64,000 nt of DNA from Polynucleobacter sp. AP-Capit-er-40B-B4 (GCF_018882245.1 NZ_JACVOV010000001.1:186001-250000), one strand, 5' to 3'. Positions 8,069 to 17,917 are shown, counted from the first letter of the stretch. Translations and numbers: made by a program. Notes: generated by a model from the letters alone, not told the origin.

Positions 8069-9103
8069 TTACTCCCATCCAGCCCTTGGGGTGAAGAAGA
8101 CTCCATGCGGCGACTTACCTACTGGAATAACAGTAACCAACTTCATGGTTGGGATATCGATCACCCCAACCTTTTTTGAGAAACGCAAGGTAACCCAGAG
8201 CGTTTTTCCGTCAGGCGTAATTTCCATATCATCTGGTCCAGCCGGGAGACCAGTGATGTCGCCAACCTTTTCCAGGGTTTGCATATTGATCAGACTAATC
8301 GTGGAGGCAATACGGTTACTCACAAATACATGCTTCTTATCCCCTAGAGGGCGGAAATTGTGTGCGCCCTTCCCTGTTGGGATGCGCTTTACTTCCTTAC
8401 GATTTTTCCAGTCGATTACTTGGACATTGTCTTCACCAGTAATACCAACCAATAGGTACTGATCACCAGGCGTCATCCATAAGCCCGCAGGAACCTTACC
8501 TGTCGGCATAACCCACAAGATATTTTGTGTTTCAAGATCAATTGCCGCGAGCTCGTTTGAGTCTTGCAGGGTAATGAATGCAATTTTGCTGTCAGCTGTA
8601 AATGCAATATGACTTGGAGTCTTTGCTAACTTTACAGTCTTTGCTAATTTCAGATTAGCGCCATCAGCAGTGTAAATATCGACACGATCTAAGCGATTGC
8701 CATTTGCTACAAACCATTTGTGATTTGGAGAGTAACCAATTTGGTATGGATCAATAATGTTTGGAATTCTGCCAGTCAACTCACCAGTTGTTGGATTCAT
8801 TAAGGCTACATCATTACCTGCCGCATTTGCGATCAGTAAAGTCTTTTGATCCGGAGTCAGCATCAGATGGTGAGGCTCCTTACCAACTGGGATTGTTTTG
8901 ATGACTTGACGAGTAGGCATATCAATCAAGCTGATTGAAGCTTCGCCAGAATTGAGAATCACCGCCAACTTAGGCTGATTTGCTGCTACTGATGCCACAG
9001 CATTGCTAGCTTGCGCAAATGCATTTTGATTGACTAAAAGGAGAGCCAATAAAGCGGAGGTCGCAATTGTGCGAAAACCTCTAATCTTGATAAATGTATA
9101 CAT
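8069..9103 (-). CDS. Exported YVTN/NHL-type beta-propeller protein
   Basis: Repeats of about 40 residues with patterns such as VIPVGKEPHHLMLTPDQKTLLIAN and IPTGKGAHNFRPLGDKKHVFVSN recur through the whole length and form a seven-bladed propeller of the YVTN family. An N-terminal signal peptide ends near NAFAQ, so the protein is periplasmic or exported. The start is uncertain: ATG 9103 has a GGAGGT only one base away, and a TTG at 9133 gives ten more residues. It is the first gene of a run that continues with the deacetylase (stop overlapping its alternative start). Such proteins are usually binding or scaffold modules; no partner is known here. Confidence 0.78.
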   Translation of the reverse strand: MYTFIKIRGFRTIATSALLALLLVNQNAFAQASNAVASVAANQPKLAVILNSGEASISLIDMPTRQVIKTIPVGKEPHHLMLTPDQKTLLIANAAGNDVALMNPTTGELTGRIPNIIDPYQIGYSPNHKWFVANGNRLDRVDIYTADGANLKLAKTVKLAKTPSHIAFTADSKIAFITLQDSNELAAIDLETQNILWVMPTGKVPAGLWMTPGDQYLLVGITGEDNVQVIDWKNRKEVKRIPTGKGAHNFRPLGDKKHVFVSNRIASTISLINMQTLEKVGDITGLPAGPDDMEITPDGKTLWVTLRFSKKVGVIDIPTMKLVTVIPVGKSPHGVFFTPRAGWE

Positions 9104-9162
9104 ACCTCCATTGTAAGCAATCGGGAGGCCCAAAATGACCTCTAGACTGCAATGGATTTGAC

Positions 9163-12100
9163 TTAGCGCAAGCTGGCCAAAACCTTTTCAAGGCGCTTTA
9201 GGGACATTGGGGTTGGTGTTTTCAGCTCCTGGGCATATAAAGCCACTCTTAGTTCTTCCAGCTGCCAGCGGAAATCCACCAAGGTCTGGTCTTCAGCCAT
9301 TGCGTAGGATGAGCTCCCCCTATTTCCCTGCATCAGTTTTTGCCATGGACGCGCAACCGATTCCCAATCTTTTTGACACTGGGCATCGCGACTTGGGTTA
9401 GAGCGCAACTTATCAATCCGCATGGCAATAGCCTTTAAGTAGCGCGGCACATGAACCAGCTGGGCATAAGGCATCTCTGCAACAAACTTGGGAAATATCA
9501 AACCTTGCATTTGCGTCTGAATGTCAGCATAAGCACTCGGTGAAGCAGCTTTTGCACTGGCGATCTTTTTTTGCAAATCAGCATGAGCCTGCAATGCATT
9601 TAATGCGTGACGAGAAATCTCTTGGGCAATGAGCGCCAATCTTGGTTTTCCTGCTTGCAAGCGTTCCGCAAATTGCTCAGCATTGACTGGCAATGGCTCA
9701 GTCATATAAGCGCGCTCAAGAGCTAGATTCAAAATCTGCTCAATCAATCCATCGACTGAGCCAACATTAATAAAGAGCAGACCTAATTCTCGAATCCCTG
9801 GCAACTGTTTTTGCAAAGCCTTAAGCGTATCTTTGTTGCTGAGAGCAAATAGACGTCGCAACCCTAAACCATGTTGTTTACGAGCTTCCTCTAAATCATC
9901 AAATACCTCAAGATCGCAAAAGTCGCCACGATCTACCAAAGCCGGATAACCAAATAAGGTTTTATTGCCTTTTTGAATTTCTAATGTTTCAGGTAACTCA
10001 CCAAACTCCCAGGTACGGTAACCGCCCTGCTCTACTTTTCGAGTAGCATCAACGGAACCCGTACCGCTATTTGAGTTGGCTTTATTTTTTTCGCCTACTG
10101 GTGGCTCTACGCCTAACTCTACCTGAGCAGTTTCCTGAGCAATTGCTTGGAAAGCGCTTCGGGCAGTCTGACCATACTCAGAACGTAAACGCGCTAAATT
10201 ACGCTCCACTTCTAACTGTCGCCCATGCTCATCAATCAAGCGGAAATTCATAGAGGAGTGCAAAGGCAAAGCTTCTGGCCTGAAATCCGTGCGCTTAATT
10301 TCTAAGCCGCGCTCTTTGCGGATATCGCCTATCAAACTATCCAAGAAGTCGCCAACACCAAATTGCCTCTCTTCTAGTTTCCGCTCCAGAAAAGATTTTG
10401 CGTAATCCGGTAGTGGCACACAGTGACGGCGAAGTTTCTGAGGCAGAGATTTGAGCAGGAGAAGCACCTTCTCCTCACACATACCGGGTACCAGCCACTC
10501 ACAGCGACGTCCATCCACTTGATTTAACTGGGTCAACGGAACAACAAGTGTCACACCATCTTTGGGGCTTCCAGGTTCAAAGTGATAGGTCAGGCTAAGT
10601 TGCGCGCCGCCCACCAACATCGTCTTGGGATAACGATCCACAGTAATACCGGCCGCCTCGTGGCGCATCAGGTCTGCTTTTTCTAGGCGAAGCTGAGCAT
10701 CCAGTTCACTTCCCTGATTTTTATCTTCTCCACTTTTTTTAGCTAACCACGATTTAAGGCTTTCTCGACTACATACCCCTTTGGGAATGCGAGACTCATA
10801 GAAAGCAAATAGCAACTCATCATCTACTAAAACATCGGGCCGACGTGAGCGATGCTCTAGCGCTTCAATTTCTTTAATGAGGCGACGGTTATGCCAAAAG
10901 AATCCGAACAGATTTGGGTACTTTTTCTTGGCATCAGTTTCAGTTTCGCGTTGCAACGCTGGCGTATCCATGCGCCCAAACATTTCTTCTTGGACCAAAG
11001 CCTGGCGAATGAATAGTTCTCTAGCTTCATCGGGGTTATGAGGTTCATAACGCACGCGGCGGCCATGGTATATCGGCAGGCCGTACAAGGTGCCACGCTC
11101 AAACGCCATGACCTCGCCCTGACGGTTATCCCAGAATGGATCGCTCAACGATTTAATTAGGCGATGTGCAGCAACCCGCTCTACCCATTGCGGCTCAATC
11201 TTTGCAATGGTTCTGGCATACATGCGATTGGTTTCTTGTAGTTCACCGGCCAAAATCCAAGCACCCGCCTTTTTACCAATGGTAGAACCAGGCCAGATAA
11301 ATGGACGAATACCACGGGCACCAACGTAACCACCAGTCTTGCTATTGCGATCCTGAGATTTTTCATCCTCTTCTTTTTTAGCGACATACCCAAGTAAGCC
11401 AGTTAATAAAGATAGGTGAACTTGTTCATATGTTGCAGCCAGGCCATTTTCTTTCCAGCCCTTCTCGCCGAGCATCGTATGGAGTTGACCGTGGACATCC
11501 CGCCACTCCCGTAAGCGACGGGGAGAGAGAAACTTACTCTTGCAGAGGTTCTCTAGCTGACGATTGCTGTGCTTGTGTTGTAAAGCGTCCTGATACCAAT
11601 TCCAAAGCTTTACGAAACTCAAGAACTCAGAGCGCTCATCGGCAAATTGCAAATGCGCTTGATCGGCAGCGGCCGCCTGATCCATGGGCCGATCTCTTGG
11701 GTCTTGCGTAGCTAAGGCAGAAGCAATGATGGTTACTTCCTTTAAAGCATTCTGCTCTTTTGCAGCCAGTAGCATACGTCCAATGCGAGGGTCTAACGGC
11801 AAGTCCGCTAACTGCTTACCAATAGCAGTGAGTTTGAAGCTGTTGTTGATATCTTTGCCATCCACTGAATCAGATTCATCAAACTCTATTGCACCTAACT
11901 CATCTAATAGTTGTACGCCATCTGCAATTGCTCTGCCTAAGGGCTTATCAATAAATGGAAAGTGCTGAATCTTCGGCAAGCGTAAGGAGCTCATGCGTAA
12001 TAACACTGCCGCTAATGAACTTCGCAATATTTCCGGATCGGTAAATTTGGGGCGGCCTTGATAATCTTGCTCGCTATACAAACGCACGCAGATGCCATCC

Positions 12101-13245
12101 GATACACGACCGCAACGCCCCGCCCTTTGATTGGCGGCCGCTTGAGAGATCGGCTCTATTTGGAGCTGCTCGACCTTGTTGCGGTATGAGTAGCGCTTTA
12201 CTCTCGCCAGGCCGCTATCGATCACATAGCGAATATTGGGAACGGTTAATGAAGTCTCTGCAACGTTGGTAGTCAGAATGATGCGACGCCCATTACCCGG
12301 ACTAAACACTCTTTCTTGCTCGGCAACGGACTGACGAGCAAAGAGACTCAGAATTTCTGGATGAAAGCGCTGCTGCAGCACATGATCTTTACGCAAAGCT
12401 TCTGCGCAGTCACGTATTTCCCGCTCACCCGGCAAAAATACCAATACATCGCCAGCGCCAGCGGCGCCTTCACGCCATAAGCTAGCAATCTCTTCGGTAA
12501 CCGCATCCGGAATTTCTTTGGCAGTCTTCGATTCTTTTTTGCCATCCGGCTTGGCATCTGGTTCCAGTGGTGCATAGCGCTGCTCTACCGGAAATAATCG
12601 ACCACTCACCTCAATCACTGGCGCCACCTTGCCATTCATGGCAAAGTGCTCCGCAAATCGTTGTGCATCAATCGTTGCTGAAGTGATAATCAGCTTAAGA
12701 TCTGGTCGCTTTGGTAGGAGCTGACGCAAATAGCCCAATAAGAAATCAATATTGAGACTGCGCTCATGCGCCTCATCGATGATGAGCGTGTCATAAGCAC
12801 GTAGCTGTGGATCGCGCTGCGTCTCGGCTAACAAGATGCCATCTGTCATCAATTTGATAGAGGCTGTGTGGCTAGTCTTATCGGCAAAACGCACTTGGTA
12901 ACCAACATCCTGACCGATGGGTGAACCTAGCTCTTGAGCGATGCGCTTGGCCGTGGCAGTTGCTGCGATCCTGCGGGGTTGAGTGTGGCCAATGAGCTTG
13001 CAACCGTTAACAACGCCTCGCCCCAAGTCTAGACAGATCTTTGGCAGCTGCGTTGTCTTACCAGAGCCCGTCTCTCCGCAGACAATGACCACCTGGTGGC
13101 TCTGCAGGGCATCCTTGATCAGCTGACGCTGACCAGAGACCGGCAATTCCTCCGGAAAGCGAATATCTAGCTTCCGCAAGGTGTTGGAAGCAGGCACAGG
13201 CTTGGGGATTGCTTTGGGTTTTTGTTGGTTTATAGGCTCTTGCAC
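9163..13245 (-). CDS. hrpA: ATP-dependent RNA helicase HrpA
   Basis: DEAH-box helicase of the HrpA family, associated in enterobacteria with mRNA processing and rescue of stalled ribosomes. Walker A CGETGSGKTT (~56-65), DEAH box IIDEAHERSLNID (~155), a QRAGRCGR motif VI, and the long HrpA-specific C-terminal region (DUF3418-type) to residue 1360 are present. The length is close to the usual ~1300. The called GTG start at 13245 sits inside the divergent argA promoter and is preceded by TATAGG, so a downstream GTG or TTG may be the true start. The C-terminal end is about 30 bases from the propeller gene's start. Confidence 0.95.
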   Translation of the reverse strand: MQEPINQQKPKAIPKPVPASNTLRKLDIRFPEELPVSGQRQLIKDALQSHQVVIVCGETGSGKTTQLPKICLDLGRGVVNGCKLIGHTQPRRIAATATAKRIAQELGSPIGQDVGYQVRFADKTSHTASIKLMTDGILLAETQRDPQLRAYDTLIIDEAHERSLNIDFLLGYLRQLLPKRPDLKLIITSATIDAQRFAEHFAMNGKVAPVIEVSGRLFPVEQRYAPLEPDAKPDGKKESKTAKEIPDAVTEEIASLWREGAAGAGDVLVFLPGEREIRDCAEALRKDHVLQQRFHPEILSLFARQSVAEQERVFSPGNGRRIILTTNVAETSLTVPNIRYVIDSGLARVKRYSYRNKVEQLQIEPISQAAANQRAGRCGRVSDGICVRLYSEQDYQGRPKFTDPEILRSSLAAVLLRMSSLRLPKIQHFPFIDKPLGRAIADGVQLLDELGAIEFDESDSVDGKDINNSFKLTAIGKQLADLPLDPRIGRMLLAAKEQNALKEVTIIASALATQDPRDRPMDQAAAADQAHLQFADERSEFLSFVKLWNWYQDALQHKHSNRQLENLCKSKFLSPRRLREWRDVHGQLHTMLGEKGWKENGLAATYEQVHLSLLTGLLGYVAKKEEDEKSQDRNSKTGGYVGARGIRPFIWPGSTIGKKAGAWILAGELQETNRMYARTIAKIEPQWVERVAAHRLIKSLSDPFWDNRQGEVMAFERGTLYGLPIYHGRRVRYEPHNPDEARELFIRQALVQEEMFGRMDTPALQRETETDAKKKYPNLFGFFWHNRRLIKEIEALEHRSRRPDVLVDDELLFAFYESRIPKGVCSRESLKSWLAKKSGEDKNQGSELDAQLRLEKADLMRHEAAGITVDRYPKTMLVGGAQLSLTYHFEPGSPKDGVTLVVPLTQLNQVDGRRCEWLVPGMCEEKVLLLLKSLPQKLRRHCVPLPDYAKSFLERKLEERQFGVGDFLDSLIGDIRKERGLEIKRTDFRPEALPLHSSMNFRLIDEHGRQLEVERNLARLRSEYGQTARSAFQAIAQETAQVELGVEPPVGEKNKANSNSGTGSVDATRKVEQGGYRTWEFGELPETLEIQKGNKTLFGYPALVDRGDFCDLEVFDDLEEARKQHGLGLRRLFALSNKDTLKALQKQLPGIRELGLLFINVGSVDGLIEQILNLALERAYMTEPLPVNAEQFAERLQAGKPRLALIAQEISRHALNALQAHADLQKKIASAKAASPSAYADIQTQMQGLIFPKFVAEMPYAQLVHVPRYLKAIAMRIDKLRSNPSRDAQCQKDWESVARPWQKLMQGNRGSSSYAMAEDQTLVDFRWQLEELRVALYAQELKTPTPMSLKRLEKVLASLR

Positions 13246-13253
13246 CCTATAAT
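13225..13253 (+). promoter_or_regulatory. argA promoter, predicting a near-leaderless mRNA
   Basis: A perfect -10 TATAAT (13248-13253) with a 17-base spacer and a weak -35 TTGGTT (13225-13230). The expected start of transcription is near 13260, three bases before the argA ATG, and no ribosome site is visible upstream of the ATG. The element overlaps the start codon of divergent hrpA. Confidence 0.55.
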
Positions 13254-13262
13254 TTTCTCACT

Positions 13263-14627
13263 ATGCCGACAAATGCACCAAACCAGGCCTCATTGGCCGA
13301 AGAAACGACCTCCAACTTCCCTTTCGTAGGGTGGCTGCGTGATGTTGCGCCCTATATTCATAGCTTCCGCGAAAAGACCTTTGTGATTGCTTTTGCAGGT
13401 GAACTCGTACAAGAAATCGGTCTTGAGAACCTGATTGAAGATATCGCCATGTTGCATGCCATGGGCATGCGTATTGTTTTAGTTCATGGCATTCGTCCAC
13501 AGATTGAAGAGCAGCTCATGCTCCGCAACATTAAGAGCAAGTTCGGCAAGAGTGCTATGCACAGCTACCGGATCACCGATGCCGCCGCACTAGAGTGCGT
13601 CAAAGAAGCGGCTGGTGAATTACGCTTGGATATTGAAGCGGCTTTTAGTCGTGGTCTTCCAAATACACCAATGGCTGGTTCACGCATTTCGGTGATCTCT
13701 GGCAACTTTATTACTGCTATGCCGGTAGGTGTTGTCGAGGGTACTGACTACATTCATACAGGGCTGGTTCGTAAAGTGGACTCTGGTTCGATTAGACAGT
13801 CTCTGGATAGCAACAAAATTGTTTTGCTTTCACCTTTAGGTTTTTCACCAACAGGTCAAGCATTCAACTTGGCGTATGAAGATGTAGCAGCATCCACTGC
13901 TGCAGCTCTCAAAGCGGATAAGCTGATTTTCTTAAGCCCATACGCTGGCCTCAAAGATGCCGAAGGTGACTTCATTACCGAACTGTCGATGCCACAGCTA
14001 CAAGAATATGTTGCACAGAACAAAGACATGGACCTCGGCATGAAGGGCTTGTTGAATACTGCTGGCAGAGCAATTCGGGCGGGCGTTAGCCGCGTCCACT
14101 TCCTCCCATGCAATCAAGATGGCGCCCTCCTGGAAGAGCTTTTCACCCATGATGGTATTGGGATGATGCTAGCTTCATCCGATATTGAGAACTTACGTGA
14201 AGCCAATCAAGATGACGTTGGCGGTATTTTGCAATTAACTATGCCACTTGAAGACGAAGGCATTCTGGCTGCACGCGGTCAAGATGTGATTGAGCGGGAT
14301 ATTCAGCGCTTCTCCGTGATTGAACATGATCGCGTTCTCTTCGGTTGCGCCGCACTCTTCCCTTTCCCAAATGGCGTTGGTGAGCTAGCATGCCTTGCTG
14401 TTGATCCTGATGTTCAAGGATCAGGTGACGGAGAGCGTCTGCTAAAGCGTGTTGAGATGCGCGCCAAACAAGAAGGCATCAAAAAATTATTTGTTCTCAC
14501 AACAAGAACTGAGCACTGGTTCTTAAAGCGTGGCTTTAAACGGGCGTCAGTAGATGACTTGCCTGAAGAAAGAAAACAAATTTATAACTGGGACCGCAAG
14601 TCCATGGTTTTAACTAAAGATCTATAA
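13263..14627 (+). CDS. argA: N-acetylglutamate synthase
   Basis: First step of arginine synthesis: acetyl-CoA plus glutamate gives N-acetylglutamate. An amino-acid-kinase-like domain (~30-290; [32 protein letters not shown]) is joined to a C-terminal GNAT acetyltransferase domain (~300-454; [20 protein letters not shown] is the acetyl-CoA loop). This two-domain layout and 454 residues match classical ArgA, which is feedback-inhibited by arginine through the kinase-like domain. It is divergent from hrpA with only 17 bases between, and is followed 32 bases later by yggX. Confidence 0.96.
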   Translation: MPTNAPNQASLAEETTSNFPFVGWLRDVAPYIHSFREKTFVIAFAGELVQEIGLENLIEDIAMLHAMGMRIVLVHGIRPQIEEQLMLRNIKSKFGKSAMHSYRITDAAALECVKEAAGELRLDIEAAFSRGLPNTPMAGSRISVISGNFITAMPVGVVEGTDYIHTGLVRKVDSGSIRQSLDSNKIVLLSPLGFSPTGQAFNLAYEDVAASTAAALKADKLIFLSPYAGLKDAEGDFITELSMPQLQEYVAQNKDMDLGMKGLLNTAGRAIRAGVSRVHFLPCNQDGALLEELFTHDGIGMMLASSDIENLREANQDDVGGILQLTMPLEDEGILAARGQDVIERDIQRFSVIEHDRVLFGCAALFPFPNGVGELACLAVDPDVQGSGDGERLLKRVEMRAKQEGIKKLFVLTTRTEHWFLKRGFKRASVDDLPEERKQIYNWDRKSMVLTKDL

Positions 14628-14659
14628 GCAACATAAGCAATATACGAAAGGCATTACAG

Positions 14660-14932
14660 ATGGCACGCATGGTTCAATGTATCAAACTCAACAAAGAAGC
14701 CGAAGGCATGGATTTCGCCCCTCTCCCTGGTGAGCTGGGTAAAAAGATCTGGAATCAAGTTTCAAAAGAAGCTTGGGCTGGCTGGCTAAAGCAGCAAACC
14801 ATGTTGATTAATGAAAATCGCCTCAATATGGCAGACCCACGCGCACGCCAATACCTCTTAAAGCAGGTAGAAAAGTATTTCTTTGAGGGTGGTGCGGATA
14901 TGGCGCAAGGTTACGTACCTCCAGCAGAATAA
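14660..14932 (+). CDS. yggX: Fe(2+)-trafficking / oxidative damage protection protein YggX
   Basis: Small cytosolic protein of 90 residues linked to iron handling and protection of Fe-S clusters under oxidative stress in enterobacteria. The start [18 protein letters not shown], the single conserved Cys7, and [16 protein letters not shown] match the family closely across the whole length. An AAAGG site precedes the ATG. It follows argA by 32 bases on the same strand, a pairing often kept in betaproteobacteria. Confidence 0.95.
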   Translation: MARMVQCIKLNKEAEGMDFAPLPGELGKKIWNQVSKEAWAGWLKQQTMLINENRLNMADPRARQYLLKQVEKYFFEGGADMAQGYVPPAE

Positions 14933-14970
14933 ATATTCATTACCTTTTAATTAAATATTGATTTGGGGTG

Positions 14971-14998
14971 TTGACACTGCCAAAGATAAGCGTAGGAT
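14971..14998 (+). promoter_or_regulatory. Strong sigma70 promoter of the candidate small RNA
   Basis: A perfect -35 TTGACA (14971-14976), 16-base spacer, and -10 TAGGAT (14993-14998, four of six matches). It lies downstream of yggX with no plus-strand coding frame after it, and points into the hairpin-rich segment that ends in a terminator. Predicted start about 15005. Confidence 0.6.
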
Positions 14999-15004
14999 GA
15001 AGTC

Positions 15005-15162
15005 GTGGTGAGGCAGTTATAGTGCCCTGCCACATTGGCGAAAGCCAATCTTAATAAGTGCATCTATGTGCTTATAGGCTAAGGAACCAAATATCTTCCG
15101 AGCGCCTGCGCCATGCAAACCATGGCAAACAAACCCGATGGGGATACCCCGTCGGGTTTTTT
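15005..15162 (+). ncRNA. Candidate structured small RNA (~160 nt), family unassigned
   Basis: A transcript from the promoter at 14971-14998 would run into a strong terminator after about 158 nt. Hairpins in order: GTGG..GGCA pairing TGCC..CCAC (15005-15032); ATTGGC-GAAA-GCCAAT with a GNRA loop (15033-15048); a 9-bp stem with two wobble pairs around 15052-15074; CCATG-CAAAC-CATGG (15111-15125); and the terminator stem. No credible reading frame is present. Size and position would suit 6S RNA, and the AGGAACCAA and GCCTGCG segments recall its 3' half, but I could not form the long closing stem of 6S, so the family is left open. It lies between convergent yggX and rpiA. Confidence 0.5.
15132..15162 (+). 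terminator. Rho-independent terminator of the small RNA, possibly shared with rpiA
   Basis: A 12-bp stem (AACCCGATGGGG pairing CCCCGTCGGGTT with one wobble) around an ATA loop, followed by six T. On the opposite strand the trailing T-tract is poorer but the hairpin is the same, so it may also end rpiA transcription. Confidence 0.85.
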
Positions 15163-15167
15163 AATGC

Positions 15168-15878
15168 CTAGAGAACGATGCGCTCAACGCCAGCAGCATT
15201 GCTAACCAGCAAAATATTTGCTTTTTCTTTGGCAAATAGGCCCACCGTGATTACGCCGGCAATTTGATTAATTTGCGCTTCCATCTGAACGGGATTGGCG
15301 ATCTTCAGACCTGCGACATCCAAGATCCACCCACCGTTATCAGTCACAAATGGCTCGCTAGGTGTTTGATTGAGATCAGCACGAGTATTTTTGGCTAAGC
15401 GTAGGGTCACCTTACCGCCAAACTTTTCCAATTCACGGCTCACAACACCTCGTGAAAGCGGAATGATTTCTACTGGTAGAGCAAAGTTACCTAGCATAGG
15501 CACTTGTTTGGAGGAGTCACAAATACAAATGAATTGCTTTGCCATAGAGGCAATGATTTTTTCTCTAGTAAGCGCCCCACCGCCGCCTTTAATCATGTGA
15601 CCGGCTGGATCGATTTCATCTGCACCGTCGACATATGCCGGCAGGCCTTGCACGTCGTTTGGATCCAGCACTTTAAAACCATGTTTTAGTAAGCGCTCAG
15701 TAGTCGCATTAGAGCTAGATACCGTGCCTGCAAAATGATCCTTATGCGGAGCTAGCGCATCAATGAAGCAATTGGCAGTAGAGCCTGTACCTACGCCCAA
15801 AACTTGTCCAGCGGGTAACTTGAGAACCTCATCTCTGGCCGCCTCACCTACCATTTGCTTGAGTTGATCTTGATTCAT
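15168..15878 (-). CDS. rpiA: Ribose-5-phosphate isomerase A
   Basis: Interconverts ribose 5-phosphate and ribulose 5-phosphate in the non-oxidative pentose phosphate pathway. Seen: VLGVGTGSTANCFIDAL phosphate loop (~24-40), SSNATTERL, YVDGADEIDPAGHMIKGGGGALTREKI with the catalytic Asp, Glu and Lys region (~82-108). Length 236 fits the bacterial enzyme. It is divergent from tal, the next pathway enzyme, with about 90 bases between, so the two may share a control region. Confidence 0.97.
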   Translation of the reverse strand: MNQDQLKQMVGEAARDEVLKLPAGQVLGVGTGSTANCFIDALAPHKDHFAGTVSSSNATTERLLKHGFKVLDPNDVQGLPAYVDGADEIDPAGHMIKGGGGALTREKIIASMAKQFICICDSSKQVPMLGNFALPVEIIPLSRGVVSRELEKFGGKVTLRLAKNTRADLNQTPSEPFVTDNGGWILDVAGLKIANPVQMEAQINQIAGVITVGLFAKEKANILLVSNAAGVERIVL

Positions 15879-15971
15879 AGTGCTATCAAATGCCTTTACT
15901 GGAACTGAGTAATTAATCCATCTATCATATGATATTCACAAGAAAACCACTTTTGAGCATTGAGCAAGCCT

Positions 15972-16949
15972 ATGAATAGCACCGCCTCAGCATTAAGCCA
16001 GTTAGAACAACTCAAGAAACTGACCACGGTTGTAGCCGATACAGGCGATTTTGAGCGCATGCAGGCCTTCCAACCGCAGGATGCGACTACCAACCCCTCA
16101 CTCATTCTGAAAGCTGCTCAGCAAAGCAATTACCAGGACTTAGTGAAGTCTGTAAGAGCAGCGCATCCAGGCATGAGTCCAACCGACTTAGTGGATTACA
16201 TCTTAGTCGCCTTTGGCTTGGAGATTTTGAAGATTGTCCCTGGTCGTGTTTCTACTGAAGTGGATGCCAGACTCTCTTTTGATACCAAAGGTACTGTTGC
16301 CAAAGCCAAGCATTTAATTACCCTATACGAATCTCATGGGATCGATCGCAAACGCATTCTGATTAAATTAGCTGGTACATGGGAAGGTATCGCTGCCGCC
16401 AAAGAATTGGAAGCTCAAGGCATTCATTGCAATATGACCCTACTCTTCTCTTTAGTTCAGGCAGCAGCCTGTGGCGCAGCTAATGCCCAATTAATCTCTC
16501 CATTTGTGGGGCGTATTACCGATTGGAATAAAGCCAAGCTAGGAGCAAGCTGGAGTGATGTCGCCAATGGTGGAGCAAATGATCCTGGCGTGACTTCAGT
16601 GAAGAGAATTTTTCATTACTACAAGCACTTTGGCATCCCAACTGAAATCATGGGGGCAAGCTTTCGCAATACCAGTCAGATATTAGAGTTGTCAGGCGTA
16701 GATTTACTAACCATTAGCCCTGAACTATTGGCCGAACTTCAGGGTAGCAATGCGCCTATTGAGAAAAAACTTAATCCCATCAATGCACAAGCCGCATTGC
16801 AGGCTGAGGGTATTAAACCACTTAAGCTCGATGAATCCAGTTTCCGCCTGCAACTCAATAATGATGCAATGGCGACTGAGAAATTAGCCGAAGGTATTCG
16901 GAACTTCTGCATCGACACTGAAAAACTAGAGGCGCTGCTCGTAAAATAA
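15972..16949 (+). CDS. tal: Transaldolase
   Basis: Transfers a dihydroxyacetone unit between sedoheptulose 7-phosphate and glyceraldehyde 3-phosphate. [13 protein letters not shown] near the N-terminus and [20 protein letters not shown], containing the Schiff-base Lys, are the family signatures; the usual STWEG here reads GTWEG. About 325 residues, TalB-type. I prefer ATG 15972; an in-frame TTG at 15960 would add four residues and neither has a clear ribosome site. Convergent with the CruF-like gene. Confidence 0.95.
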   Translation: MNSTASALSQLEQLKKLTTVVADTGDFERMQAFQPQDATTNPSLILKAAQQSNYQDLVKSVRAAHPGMSPTDLVDYILVAFGLEILKIVPGRVSTEVDARLSFDTKGTVAKAKHLITLYESHGIDRKRILIKLAGTWEGIAAAKELEAQGIHCNMTLLFSLVQAAACGAANAQLISPFVGRITDWNKAKLGASWSDVANGGANDPGVTSVKRIFHYYKHFGIPTEIMGASFRNTSQILELSGVDLLTISPELLAELQGSNAPIEKKLNPINAQAALQAEGIKPLKLDESSFRLQLNNDAMATEKLAEGIRNFCIDTEKLEALLVK

Positions 16950-16968
16950 TTACGATTCTTCTGACCGC

Positions 16969-17832
16969 TTACTGCAAATTATCATTCTTCTGCACTTTGA
17001 AAAAAGCTAAGCAGATTACAAAAAGCATCGTAAAAATAGATACAAGTCCTAAAGTTTCATAAAGCGCTTTCAAAGGCCAAACCTGAGAAGTGGCATCAGT
17101 AATGCTGCCATCGTTGTTCGTAAATGCAGCTGCGATAGGCCCTAAAAAAATGCTTCCATAGATAACAATCACAAGATACCAGCTTGACTTATTTTTATCC
17201 TCGGCACAATTTTGTATTTCTTTTGAACGCATCAAATAAATCGCCCAAAACTGGAAGATGGTGTACACGCAGAGGAACCATCCCATGAAGTTAGAAAAAG
17301 GAACTCCGAAGTAGCCTCCTCCATCCCGCCAAATCCACTCATGCTTGACTGTAGATGATGCCGGATCGATGCTCATATCCCACATCACCATAATAAAACT
17401 GGCAATGACAGGAATTGCAAACATCAAACTCTTCTGAATTTTAAGATCGAATCTATCTAAAAGAACGTGAGCTAAAGCCCAAGCGAGATAGCACACACCA
17501 AAATAGGATGGCATGATCATTAGAGGGACAGTACCAATCTTTGACCCCAATTCAGACGTGTAAACGTAATGACCAAAAGGGAAACCAGTTGCAATACTTA
17601 AGGATTCATAACACCAACTAACAATACATGCGATAACAAACATGATTCCCAGCCTGCGCCAACCCAAACGCTGGGAGCCGTGTATTAATGCAAAAAGTAA
17701 TCGCGCAGAAGTTGCAATCATGCTCAATTTGCCAGCGATACCGACTGCAAATGGCATTGAACCAATAATAGACATAGTGGCAGTGAGAGCAACTAGCAGC
17801 CAGAGAATGAATTCGTTATTTTTTCTAAACAT
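16969..17832 (-). CDS. CruF-like (DUF422) carotenoid-biosynthesis-type membrane protein
   Basis: About seven membrane helices over 287 residues. Two conserved blocks of the family are present: FPFGHYVYTSELG.. around 75-90 and MWDMSIDPASSTVKHEWIW followed by GGGYFGVPFSNFMGWFL (~150-185). In other bacteria and archaea this family includes carotenoid 1',2'-hydratase (CruF) and bisanhydrobacterioruberin hydratase. No other carotenoid gene lies in this window, so the substrate here is inference only. It is followed upstream by an 85-bp gap to the DUF2892 gene, and is convergent with tal. Confidence 0.75.
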   Translation of the reverse strand: MFRKNNEFILWLLVALTATMSIIGSMPFAVGIAGKLSMIATSARLLFALIHGSQRLGWRRLGIMFVIACIVSWCYESLSIATGFPFGHYVYTSELGSKIGTVPLMIMPSYFGVCYLAWALAHVLLDRFDLKIQKSLMFAIPVIASFIMVMWDMSIDPASSTVKHEWIWRDGGGYFGVPFSNFMGWFLCVYTIFQFWAIYLMRSKEIQNCAEDKNKSSWYLVIVIYGSIFLGPIAAAFTNNDGSITDATSQVWPLKALYETLGLVSIFTMLFVICLAFFKVQKNDNLQ

Positions 17833-17917
17833 AAAGACCTTAGAACAATTTAGTTATCTTGTGCATTTATCTAGGGATATAGGCCCCAATGATTAGCTTT
17901 GTAAGAGGCGTGACAGC

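Noticed and set aside
8043..8462. A 139-codon plus-strand frame opposite the beta-propeller gene
   Set aside because: A shadow of the strong minus-strand coding frame; no ribosome site and no recognisable domain.
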